64,000 nt of DNA from Martinezella hainanensis (GTDB taxonomy: Bacteria > Pseudomonadota > Alphaproteobacteria > Rhizobiales > Rhizobiaceae), in NCBI RefSeq assembly GCF_900094555.1, contig NZ_FMAC01000002.1, positions 62,001 to 126,000 on the forward strand. Reading direction: 5' to 3'. How positions within the stretch are numbered: position 1 is the first letter of the stretch; each line of letters begins with the position of its first letter. The position numbers were made by a program, and so were the translations under genes. Below are positions 9,071 to 15,492 of this stretch, in pieces. The notes beneath the pieces are model-generated. The model searched no databases, was not told the DNA's origin, and was given only the letters and a program-made list of their open reading frames with translations.

Positions 9071-9493
9071 ATGCCTATTCTCTACACCACGAAAGCTTCC
9101 GCCACTGGTGGCCGCGCCGGCCATGCAGTTTCCGAAAATGGCGTCCTTGACGTCACTTTGACGGTGCCGAAGGAACTCGGCGGCGACGGCGCGACCGGCA
9201 CCAATCCTGAGCAGCTCTTTGCGGCCGGCTATTCCGCTTGCTTCCTGGGCGCTCTGAAATTTGTCGCAGGCCAGCAGAAGGTCAAGATTCCGGAAGATGC
9301 AAAGGTCACGGCGACTGTCGGCATCGGCCCGCGTGCGGATGGCACCGGCTTCGGCATCGAAGTTTCGCTGGCTGTCCACATCCCCGGCATGGACAAGGTC
9401 GAGGCCGAAAAGCTCGCCGCCGCCGCCCATATCGTATGCCCCTATAGCCATGCCATGCGCACCTCGACCGAAGTGCCGGTTGCTGTTGTCTGA
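9071..9493 (+). CDS. ohr: Organic hydroperoxide resistance protein Ohr
   Basis: A 140-residue OsmC/Ohr-family thiol peroxidase that reduces organic and fatty-acid hydroperoxides in the cytoplasm. Both catalytic cysteines are present: Cys 57 in YSACFLGAL and Cys 123 in IVCPYSHAMR. The length is normal for the family. AAGGGAG about 8 bases upstream fixes the ATG at 9071. It is divergent from its repressor ohrR and ends in its own terminator, giving a self-contained peroxide-response module. Confidence 0.95.
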   Translation: MPILYTTKASATGGRAGHAVSENGVLDVTLTVPKELGGDGATGTNPEQLFAAGYSACFLGALKFVAGQQKVKIPEDAKVTATVGIGPRADGTGFGIEVSLAVHIPGMDKVEAEKLAAAAHIVCPYSHAMRTSTEVPVAVV

Positions 9494-9525
9494 TGCGAAA
9501 CATGTCGCCGGCTGTTTGAAGGCCG

Positions 9526-9542
9526 GATATATGGAATATATC
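9526..9542. promoter_or_regulatory. Palindrome GATATAT-GGA-ATATATC upstream of the toxin-antitoxin pair
   Basis: A perfect 7-3-7 inverted repeat between ohr and the antitoxin gene, just before the ohr terminator. Antitoxins of this type usually bind palindromes in their own promoter, so this is a candidate autoregulatory site. It lies about 83 bases before the antitoxin start, further than usual. Confidence 0.4.
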
Positions 9543-9543
9543 G

Positions 9544-9582
9544 AAAAGGAGCGGCAGTTTTATCTGCTGCTCCTTTTCTTTT
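9544..9582 (+). terminator. Rho-independent terminator of ohr
   Basis: AAAAGGAGCGGCAG pairs with CTGCTGCTCCTTTT (14-bp arms, one mismatch) around a TTTTAT loop and is followed by CTTTT. Confidence 0.85.
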
Positions 9583-9624
9583 GCAAGAAAAATGCTATAT
9601 CTTTTCTTAGGAAAGGAAGTAGTC

Positions 9625-10008
9625 ATGATAAAAGCCCAGGCAATAGGCCAGACGATGCCCGGCGAAGCACTCGTCATCACCAAGGCCGTCGTCAATGCCG
9701 CCGAGAGGCTGGGGTTGAATGCCCGCATCCTCGCGGCCATCATCGGCGTGTCGGAGGCGACGGTATCACGCATGAAGCGGCAGGATCATCTGCTGGAGCG
9801 CGATAGCAAGCCGTTCGAACTTGCCGTGCTTCTCGTTCGTCTCTTCCGTTCGCTCGACGCTATCGTCGGCGGCGACGAAGCGGTGGCGCGGCAATGGCTC
9901 CGCAACGGCAATCTCGCCTTTGGCGCAGCGCCAATCGACAAGATCATCTCGATTTCTGGTTTGACCGATGTCCTTGCCTATTTGGACGCCCGCCGCGCTC
10001 TCGTCTGA
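9625..10008 (+). CDS. Xre/ParS-type antitoxin with MbcA/ParS toxin-binding (DUF2384) domain
   Basis: A 127-residue protein with a helix-turn-helix in its middle (AAIIGVSEATVSRMKRQ, residues ~48-65) and a C-terminal toxin-binding domain (DEAVARQWLRNGNLAFG). This layout is typical of antitoxins that neutralise RES toxins and autoregulate the operon. An AGGAAAGGAAG sits before ATG 9625. It overlaps the toxin gene by 41 bases, indicating coupled expression. Confidence 0.88.
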   Translation: MIKAQAIGQTMPGEALVITKAVVNAAERLGLNARILAAIIGVSEATVSRMKRQDHLLERDSKPFELAVLLVRLFRSLDAIVGGDEAVARQWLRNGNLAFGAAPIDKIISISGLTDVLAYLDARRALV

Positions 10009-10738
10009 GACAAGGGCCATTTCCGGCCAATATTGGCGGCTGGTGGAATCGCAGCATCAGGTTTCGACACTGAAGCTCGTGGATACGCTGGAAGAACAGG
10101 CGCTTCTCGAAAGCGTTCTCGAGGAAAGCAAGCCGGTCCTGCCACCGGAATGCACCGGGCTCGACTATCTGCTCGCAACACCCTTTCGCTATGGCGCGAT
10201 CTATCCCCACGGTTCCCGTTTTCGTCGTGCGGGCCGCACGCTCGGCGTTTTCTACGCCTCTGAGCAGGTGGAAACGGCGCTGGCGGAGATGAGCTTCTAT
10301 CGATTGCTCTTCTTCCGCGATTCCCCCGATACGCCACTGCCGACCAATGCGGCGGAATATACCGCCTTTGCCGCCGCGATTGCGACGAAGGCGGCGATCG
10401 ATCTGACTGCGCCTCCCTTGAATCGCGATCGGCAGCTATGGACCGATCCGGTCGACTACGAGGCTTGTCAGTCACTTGCCGAGGCGGCGCGAACCGGCGG
10501 CATCGAGGCGATCCTCTATCATTCCGTCCGTGATCCTCGGGGCGGCAGGAATATCGCGCTGCTTACGGCCAAGGCCTTTTCGGCACGCGAGCCGATCGAG
10601 CGCCAGACCTGGCGAATACGACTGTCGCGCGTCGGCGTCCAGGCGCTGTGCGAATTTCCCCGGCGTCGCATTGGCTTCGAAAGACAGGATTTCGACGGTG
10701 ATCCCCGGCTTTCGGAACAGGGGTTCAAAGCAGAATAG
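9968..10738 (+). CDS. RES-domain toxin of a type II toxin-antitoxin pair
   Basis: A 256-residue RES protein. Characterised members destroy cellular NAD+ and cause growth arrest. The domain covers about residues 60-210, with PFRYG, the ETALAE glutamate and the YHSVRDPRGG serine that give the RES family its name. The N-terminal PIWTPAALSSE block is typical of rhizobial members. The ATG at 9968 lies inside the antitoxin gene in another frame; a later start cannot be excluded. The C-terminal 40 residues run past the usual RES core. The gene converges with the MarR gene, overlapping its end by 14 bases. Confidence 0.85.
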   Translation: MSLPIWTPAALSSETRAISGQYWRLVESQHQVSTLKLVDTLEEQALLESVLEESKPVLPPECTGLDYLLATPFRYGAIYPHGSRFRRAGRTLGVFYASEQVETALAEMSFYRLLFFRDSPDTPLPTNAAEYTAFAAAIATKAAIDLTAPPLNRDRQLWTDPVDYEACQSLAEAARTGGIEAILYHSVRDPRGGRNIALLTAKAFSAREPIERQTWRIRLSRVGVQALCEFPRRRIGFERQDFDGDPRLSEQGFKAE

Positions 10739-11171
10739 CAAGATCGCTGCGCAGACGGTCGCCATTGCCGTCGGGCAGTCGTTCTTCGAGGGCCGCATGC
10801 GTCGTCTTCCAGATCGGCACGGCGGCGGCGAGTGCTGCTTTTCCAGCTGGCGTGAGGCTCAGCAGGCGGGCGCGTCGATCTTTTGGATTGGGCACGATGC
10901 TCACCCATCCCCGCCGCTCCAGCGGCTTTAAGGCGGCCGTCAGCGTCGTCTGGTCTATTGCCAAGAGTGCAGTCACCGATCCCATGGATGCCGGCACCGG
11001 TCGATTCAGGGACATCATCAGGGAGAACTGGCCATTGGTGAGCCCAAACGGCCGCAGTGCCTCGTCAAAGCGGCGAGCAAGCGCGCGTGCCGCTCGCTGC
11101 ACGTGCAGGCACAGGCAGGTATCGCGCACTAAGAGTGTGGTTTCAAAGGGGATTTCGACTGCGTTTGACAT
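10725..11171 (-). CDS. MarR-family transcriptional regulator
   Basis: A 148-residue winged-helix protein with the MarR core: dimer helices at both ends, recognition helix IDQTTLTAALKPLERRG and wing NPKDRRARLLSLT. The effector is unknown. It lacks the N-terminal OhrR cysteine, although a CLCLHV segment near residue 20 carries two cysteines that might be redox active. It is divergent from the DUF899 gene with a 71-base gap containing a perfect palindrome, so that gene is its likely target. Its 3' end overlaps the RES toxin gene by 14 bases. Confidence 0.85.
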   Translation of the reverse strand: MSNAVEIPFETTLLVRDTCLCLHVQRAARALARRFDEALRPFGLTNGQFSLMMSLNRPVPASMGSVTALLAIDQTTLTAALKPLERRGWVSIVPNPKDRRARLLSLTPAGKAALAAAVPIWKTTHAALEERLPDGNGDRLRSDLAILL

Positions 11172-11182
11172 GATTCATTAAT

Positions 11183-11194
11183 ATTGATATCAAT
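11183..11194. promoter_or_regulatory. Perfect palindrome ATTGATATCAAT, probable MarR operator
   Basis: A 12-base perfect palindrome lies 11 bases before the MarR start and 48 bases before the divergent DUF899 gene. Its position in the short shared promoter region is what is expected of an autoregulatory MarR site. Confidence 0.6.
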
Positions 11195-11242
11195 GTATTT
11201 GTCAAGATTTGGGAATGAAAACGCCGGAGGAGGGCGCGGACA

Positions 11243-11968
11243 ATGAACCAGGTCGTTTCCAGAGACGTGTGGCTCGAGGCCCGCCGTCAACTGCTCGCCA
11301 GGGAGAAGGAGGCCACGCATCTTCGCGATCGCGTCAATGCGGAACGCCTGGCTTTGCCCTGGGTAAAGGTCGACAAGGACTATGTTTTCGACACGCCGGC
11401 CGGCAAGAAGACGCTTGCCGATCTCTTCGACGGCCGCAGTCAGCTGATCATCTATCATTTCATGCTCGGCCCGGATTGGGATGCCGGCTGCACCGGCTGC
11501 TCCTTCCTTGCCGATCATTTCGATGGCGCGCTGCCGCATCTCAACAACCACGATGTCACGCTGGTCGCCATTTCCCGCGCGCCGTTGGAGAAGGTGGAGG
11601 CCTATAAGGAGCGCATGGGCTGGAGTTTCCCCTGGGTGTCATCCTTCGCCAACGACTTCAACTTCGACTATCACGTCTCCTTCTCGAAGGAAGAGCTCGC
11701 CGGGGAAAAGGTCTTCTACAATTTCACGCCCATGGATGCGGCCGAGGGCTTTGACGAGCTTCCGGGCCTCAGCGCCTTCTATAAGGACGAGGCCGGCAAC
11801 GTCTTCCATACCTATTCGAGCTACGCCCGCGGCCCCGAGGAATTGATCGGCACGCTGATGATCCTCGACCGCGCGCCCAAGGGACGTAACGAAGACAGCA
11901 CGATGAACTTCGTTCGTCGTCATGACGAATATGAGGATGCACCAAAGGCACAGTCCTGTTGCCACTGA
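11243..11968 (+). CDS. DUF899 thioredoxin-like family protein
   Basis: A 241-residue member of the DUF899 family, which has a thioredoxin-like fold of unconfirmed function. The block DWDAGCTGCSFLADH (around residue 80) holds a CxxC-like cysteine pair, and WSFPWVSS and DFNFDYHVSF follow as in relatives. The protein ends in a Cys-Cys-His tail. It is divergent from a MarR regulator with a palindrome between, suggesting inducible expression, perhaps by an electrophile or redox signal. Substrate and role are not known. Confidence 0.8.
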   Translation: MNQVVSRDVWLEARRQLLAREKEATHLRDRVNAERLALPWVKVDKDYVFDTPAGKKTLADLFDGRSQLIIYHFMLGPDWDAGCTGCSFLADHFDGALPHLNNHDVTLVAISRAPLEKVEAYKERMGWSFPWVSSFANDFNFDYHVSFSKEELAGEKVFYNFTPMDAAEGFDELPGLSAFYKDEAGNVFHTYSSYARGPEELIGTLMILDRAPKGRNEDSTMNFVRRHDEYEDAPKAQSCCH

Positions 11969-12186
11969 TGCAGGTCGAGGCCGCAGAATTCGCACCGTGG
12001 GGAACAGCGGGCGGAATTTTGCGTTTTGGGTTTAGGCAAAGCTGACGTTTGCCTGCCGGGGATTGTCGGACCAAGCGATTGACCATCGTCCAGCCGTCAT
12101 TTTCATCGGCCATGATGTGCCTGCGCCGACATCCGGCTCAGGAGGAGACGGATGACTGCAACAATCAAAATAGGGAGAGCGACGCT

Positions 12187-12963
12187 ATGGCTGAGAAGGG
12201 ATATTTTGTTTGGTACGAGCTGATGACGTCAGATATGAAGGCGGCCGAGGCTTTCTATACCAAAGTGGTCGGCTGGGATGCGGCGGATGCCGGCATGCCC
12301 GAAGTCGGCATGGATTACACGCTGTTCAGCGCAGGCGCTGGCCCCGTTGCCGGTTTGATGATCCTGCCCGACGAGGCGAAGGCCATGGGCACGCCGCCCT
12401 GCTGGACCGGCTATATCGGTGTTCCCAATGTCGATGAGGCGACCAAGGCGGTCGTCGGCAAGGGCGGCAAGACCTATCGCGAACCCATGGATATTCCAGG
12501 CGTCGGCAGATTCTCTGTCGTCTCCGACCCCTATGGCGCCGCCTTTTGCCTGTTCACGCCTCTGCCGGGCCAGGATTGGGAGCCGCCGGCTCCCGCGACG
12601 CCAGGTTATTTCGGCTGGCACGAGCTCTATTCCAACGACGGTCCGAAGGCTTTCGACTTCTATAGAGAGATGTTCGGCTGGGAACTGAGTTCCGATTTCG
12701 ACATGGGGCCGATGGGCAAGTACAAGATCTTCAAGATCGATGATCGCGACTTTGGCGGCATCATGACCAAGCCGGCGGAAATGCCCATGGCAGCCTGGAA
12801 CTTCTACATCAATGTTCCGGCGATCGACGCGGCGATCGCCCGCATCAACGACGGCGGCGGCAGGATCGTCAACGGCCCGATGGAGGTCCCCGGCGGCAGC
12901 TGGATCGTCCAGGCGACCGACCCGCAAGGGGCGTTCTTTTCGCTGGTGGCGCCTGTGCGCTGA
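12187..12963 (+). CDS. VOC-family (glyoxalase/bleomycin-resistance) protein with two VOC domains
   Basis: A 258-residue protein with two tandem VOC modules, residues ~5-125 and ~138-256. Each begins with a F(V/G)W(Y/H)EL block, characteristic of a common actinobacterial and rhizobial subfamily annotated as a putative hydroxylase or glyoxalase-like. Metal binding and substrate are unknown. ATG 12187 follows AGGGAGAG. Its end is separated from the convergent HerA-like gene by an inverted repeat pair. Confidence 0.82.
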   Translation: MAEKGYFVWYELMTSDMKAAEAFYTKVVGWDAADAGMPEVGMDYTLFSAGAGPVAGLMILPDEAKAMGTPPCWTGYIGVPNVDEATKAVVGKGGKTYREPMDIPGVGRFSVVSDPYGAAFCLFTPLPGQDWEPPAPATPGYFGWHELYSNDGPKAFDFYREMFGWELSSDFDMGPMGKYKIFKIDDRDFGGIMTKPAEMPMAAWNFYINVPAIDAAIARINDGGGRIVNGPMEVPGGSWIVQATDPQGAFFSLVAPVR

Positions 12964-12990
12964 TTTTTACGCTCCCTTTGAGGGAAGTAG

Positions 12991-13040
12991 CACCTCCCCC
13001 TTGAGGGGGGAGGTCGCCGCAAAGCGGCGGGTGGGGGTGA
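12991..13040 (+). repeat. C/G-tract double-hairpin repeat, second locus, left copy
   Basis: CCTCCCCCTTGAGGGGGGAGG hairpin followed by a GCCGC...GCGGC hairpin and GTGGGGGTGA. It shares the architecture but not the exact sequence of the pair at 4949-5136, and is inverted relative to 13061-13110. Confidence 0.75.
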
Positions 13041-13060
13041 TGTCCCTCGATTCGGAAGGA

Positions 13061-13110
13061 TCACCCCACCCCGGAGCTTCGCTCCGACCCTCCCCCTCAA
13101 GGGGAGGGTG
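13061..13110 (-). repeat. C/G-tract double-hairpin repeat, second locus, right copy (inverted)
   Basis: The reverse complement parallels 12991-13040: a CCCTCCCC...GGGGAGGG hairpin then GGAGCGAAGCTCC and GGGGTGGGGTGA. The pair fills the gap between the convergent VOC and HerA-like genes and could act as a two-way terminator. Confidence 0.75.
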
Positions 13111-13115
13111 AGCTT

Positions 13116-14627
13116 TTACCGCTTCAGGCTGCCGAGAATGCCCCGCACCAGGGCACGCCCGACCTGCGTCGCGACCGTACGCGCCATGCTTTTCATCGTT
13201 GCTTCGAGAATCGTTTCGCGCTGATAGCCCGAACGGCGGCCGGTGGGTTTGCTGCTGTCGCCGCCGAAGCCGGGCAGCGTCCAGCCGTCGCCGGCACTTT
13301 CGTTTTGCGGCGCGGCTGCCTTGCGTGCCCGCTCCGTCAGGATTTCGTAGGCGGATTCACGGTCGATCGTCTGGTCATAGACACCGGCGACCGGGCTGCC
13401 ATTGATGATGGCCTGGCGCTCGCTATCCGTGACAGGGCCGATGCGGCCCGACGGCGGGCGGATCAGCGTGCGTTCGACGATGGAAGGCGCACCCTTGCCC
13501 TCCAGCATCGACACCAGCGCCTCGCCGGTGCCGAGCGTCGTGATGACTTCAGCGCAATCGAAAGCGGGGTTGGGGCGGAAGGTCGAGGCCGCCGTCTGCA
13601 CGGCCTTCTGCTCGCGCGGCGTATAGGCGCGCAGCGCATGCTGCACGCGGTTGCCGAGCTGCGCCAGCACCGTTTCCGGTACGTCGAGCGGGTTCTGCGT
13701 AACAAAATAAACGCCGACGCCTTTCGAGCGAATCAGGCGCACCACCTGCTCGACGCGCTCGATCAGCACCTTCGGCGCATCGTTGAAGAGCAGGTGCGCT
13801 TCATCGAAGAAGAAGACCAGCTTCGGCTTCTCCGGATCGCCCACTTCCGGCAACTCCTCGAACAATTCGGACAGCAGCCACAGCAGGAAGGTGGCATAGA
13901 GGCGTGGGTTCATCATCAGCTTGTCGGCGGCGAGCACCGAAACCTGGCCGTAGCCGTCATTGCTGACCCGCATGATATCGGAGATTTTCAGCGCCGGTTC
14001 GCCGAAGAAGTTTTCCGCACCCTGCTGCTCGAGCACGAGCATTGCCCGCTGGATCGACCCGACGGACGATTTCGAGATCAGGCCGTATTTGCTGGAAAGT
14101 TCGCTGGCATTTTCACCCATGTAGTTCAGCAGCGCCTGCAGATCCTTGAGGTCGAGCAGCGCCAGGCCGTTTTCATCGGCGATCTTGAAGGCGATGTTGA
14201 GCACACCCTCCTGTGCCTCGGAGGCATCCATCAAGCGCGCCAGCAGCAGCGGCCCCATCTCGGCGATAGTGGTGCGAACGCGATGGCCCTTTTCGCCATA
14301 GAGATCCCAGAAAATGACCGGAAACTGATCGAACTCGTAAGGGGAAAGGCCGATTTCCTCGGCGCGCTTCAGCAGGAAATCCTTGGGCTCGCCCTTGGCG
14401 GCGATGCCCGAGAGATCGCCCTTGATATCGGCGCAGAACACGGGCACGCCGGCCTTGGAAAAACCTTCCGCCAGTACTTGCAGCGTCACCGTCTTGCCGG
14501 TGCCGGTCGCGCCGGTGACCAGGCCATGGCGGTTACCGAATTTCAGCGTCAGGAATTCGTCCTTGTTGATGCTTTCATCCGGATTGCGGCTCGCGCCGAC
14601 GAAAATCTGTCCATCCTGCTGCGGCAT
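13116..14627 (-). CDS. HerA-like helicase / DUF853 ATPase
   Basis: A 503-residue P-loop ATPase of the HerA/FtsK-like superfamily. Walker A is GATGTGKT near residue 43, and a Walker B-like segment LVFFFDEAHLL is seen in the second half. Family members are annotated as helicase HerA-like or DUF853; the cellular role is not established. The C-terminal tail is rich in Gly/Arg and ends in a basic helix. ATG 14627 follows a GGAGA; an in-frame ATG 20 codons upstream is disfavoured because it lies in a repeat element. The gene stands alone. Confidence 0.85.
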   Translation of the reverse strand: MPQQDGQIFVGASRNPDESINKDEFLTLKFGNRHGLVTGATGTGKTVTLQVLAEGFSKAGVPVFCADIKGDLSGIAAKGEPKDFLLKRAEEIGLSPYEFDQFPVIFWDLYGEKGHRVRTTIAEMGPLLLARLMDASEAQEGVLNIAFKIADENGLALLDLKDLQALLNYMGENASELSSKYGLISKSSVGSIQRAMLVLEQQGAENFFGEPALKISDIMRVSNDGYGQVSVLAADKLMMNPRLYATFLLWLLSELFEELPEVGDPEKPKLVFFFDEAHLLFNDAPKVLIERVEQVVRLIRSKGVGVYFVTQNPLDVPETVLAQLGNRVQHALRAYTPREQKAVQTAASTFRPNPAFDCAEVITTLGTGEALVSMLEGKGAPSIVERTLIRPPSGRIGPVTDSERQAIINGSPVAGVYDQTIDRESAYEILTERARKAAAPQNESAGDGWTLPGFGGDSSKPTGRRSGYQRETILEATMKSMARTVATQVGRALVRGILGSLKR

Positions 14628-14642
14628 GGTGTCGTCTCCCTT

Positions 14643-14692
14643 AGAGCGTGATGCCGAAAAGTGTCGCCGGTTTTCGGACGACATCATGCTCT
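14643..14692. repeat. Dispersed palindromic repeat, family A, copy 1
   Basis: A 50-base imperfect palindrome: AGAGCGTGATG at the left pairs with CATCATGCTCT at the right, and the centre is CCGAAAAGTGTCGCCGGTTTTCGG. The AAAAGTG...GGTTTT core recurs at five other places in this window. Confidence 0.8.
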
Positions 14693-14704
14693 ACCTATTT
14701 GATT

Positions 14705-14755
14705 CTAGAACCGGATGATTTTGGATCGTTTCGATCCAAAATCATCCGGTTCTAG
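14705..14755. repeat. 51-base perfect palindrome (24-bp arms, TTT loop)
   Basis: The arms start CTAGAACCGGATGA and meet at ATCG-TTT-CGAT; every one of the 24 positions pairs. It follows the family A repeat by 12 bases and lies upstream of the HerA-like gene on one side and the small DUF2267-like gene on the other. It would form a very stable hairpin in either strand. Confidence 0.85.
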
Positions 14756-14924
14756 GGCGGCGGCACAGCAGCTTTTGAAAGCTGTCAGGGCCATTCATCG
14801 ATTTGTCCTGACACTGTTATAAGAACTCGCATGAAGCGGGACAACCATTCGCGTCAAGGTTCCGCGTCTGGTAGAATGTTGACCTCCGGCGCGGCTTGTG
14901 TCGGTTGCTTCATTCAGTTACGTT
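14756..14924. other. Non-coding stretch between repeats and the DUF2267-like gene
   Basis: No gene is seen. The interval from the HerA-like start to the next gene is 328 bases and holds the two repeat elements, this plain stretch and the palindrome at 14925. Confidence 0.5.
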
Positions 14925-14936
14925 GACGTTAACGTC
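14925..14936. promoter_or_regulatory. Perfect palindrome GACGTTAACGTC
   Basis: A 12-base perfect palindrome, extended by flanking TTACG/CGTAA, 19 bases before the GTG start of the small gene. It resembles operators bound by MerR-type LiuR regulators of branched-chain catabolism, but it is close to the ribosome binding site. The resemblance is from memory. Confidence 0.4.
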
Positions 14937-14955
14937 GTAAAGGCAGGAGGCCACA

Positions 14956-15351
14956 GTGAACGAAGTTATTGATCAGATCGCGACCAAAGCCGGCATCGCT
15001 CCCGACCTCGCGGAGAAGGCCGTCGGCATGATTCTCAGCTTCCTGCAACGCGAGGCTCCGGACGGCCCCGTCACCAAGATGATCGAATCCTTTCCCGGCG
15101 CAACCGATCTCGTCGCCCAATATGGCGGCGACCAGACAGGCGGCGGTGGCCTTCTTGGCGGCCTGCTGAGCGCGGTCGGCGCCGGCGGCGGCATCATGGG
15201 CCTTGGCCAGCAGCTGATGAGCAGCGGCCTGAGCATGGGCGACATTTCTTCGCTGGCTAAGGAAACTGTTGCGACCGCTCGCCAATATGCCGGCAACGAA
15301 GTCGTCGACGAAGTCGTGAACTCCGTTCCGGGCTTGAGCCAGTTCGTCTAA
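14956..15351 (+). CDS. Small DUF2267-like protein with glycine-rich middle
   Basis: A 131-residue soluble protein of unknown function. Residues 1-50 form amphipathic helices (IATKAGIAPDLAEKAVGMIL) reminiscent of DUF2267. Residues 58-85 are almost all Gly, Leu, Ala and Ser, and the C-terminus is helical again. There is no signal peptide. The GTG start is supported by AGGCAGGAGG six bases upstream. A strong terminator follows, so it is monocistronic. The family assignment is tentative; the gene itself is well supported. Confidence 0.7.
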   Translation: MNEVIDQIATKAGIAPDLAEKAVGMILSFLQREAPDGPVTKMIESFPGATDLVAQYGGDQTGGGGLLGGLLSAVGAGGGIMGLGQQLMSSGLSMGDISSLAKETVATARQYAGNEVVDEVVNSVPGLSQFV

Positions 15352-15370
15352 TTATCATTGCCTTCGATAG

Positions 15371-15406
15371 AAAAAGCCGCCGACTAATTCCCGGCGGCTT
15401 TTTTTT
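15371..15406 (+). terminator. Rho-independent terminator
   Basis: AAAAAGCCGCCG pairs with CGGCGGCTTTTT around ACTAATTCC and is followed by more Ts. It serves the small gene, and its A-run could also help stop zwf transcription from the other strand. Confidence 0.9.
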
Positions 15407-15492
15407 AGTCAGACGGCAGGAGCGAGCCTCATCGCTGTTGCCTTTGGTTTGCGGAGGAGGGCCGGTATCCACCAATACCGGCCGATCCAGCT

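Noticed and set aside
13305-14651. 448-codon plus-strand open frame opposite the HerA-like gene
   Set aside because: Antisense to a clear P-loop ATPase; His/Arg/Gln-rich composition typical of reverse frames in GC-rich genes.
14643-14755. CRISPR-like repeat arrangement
   Set aside because: The units are palindromes of two different kinds without regular spacers; no cas genes occur in the window.
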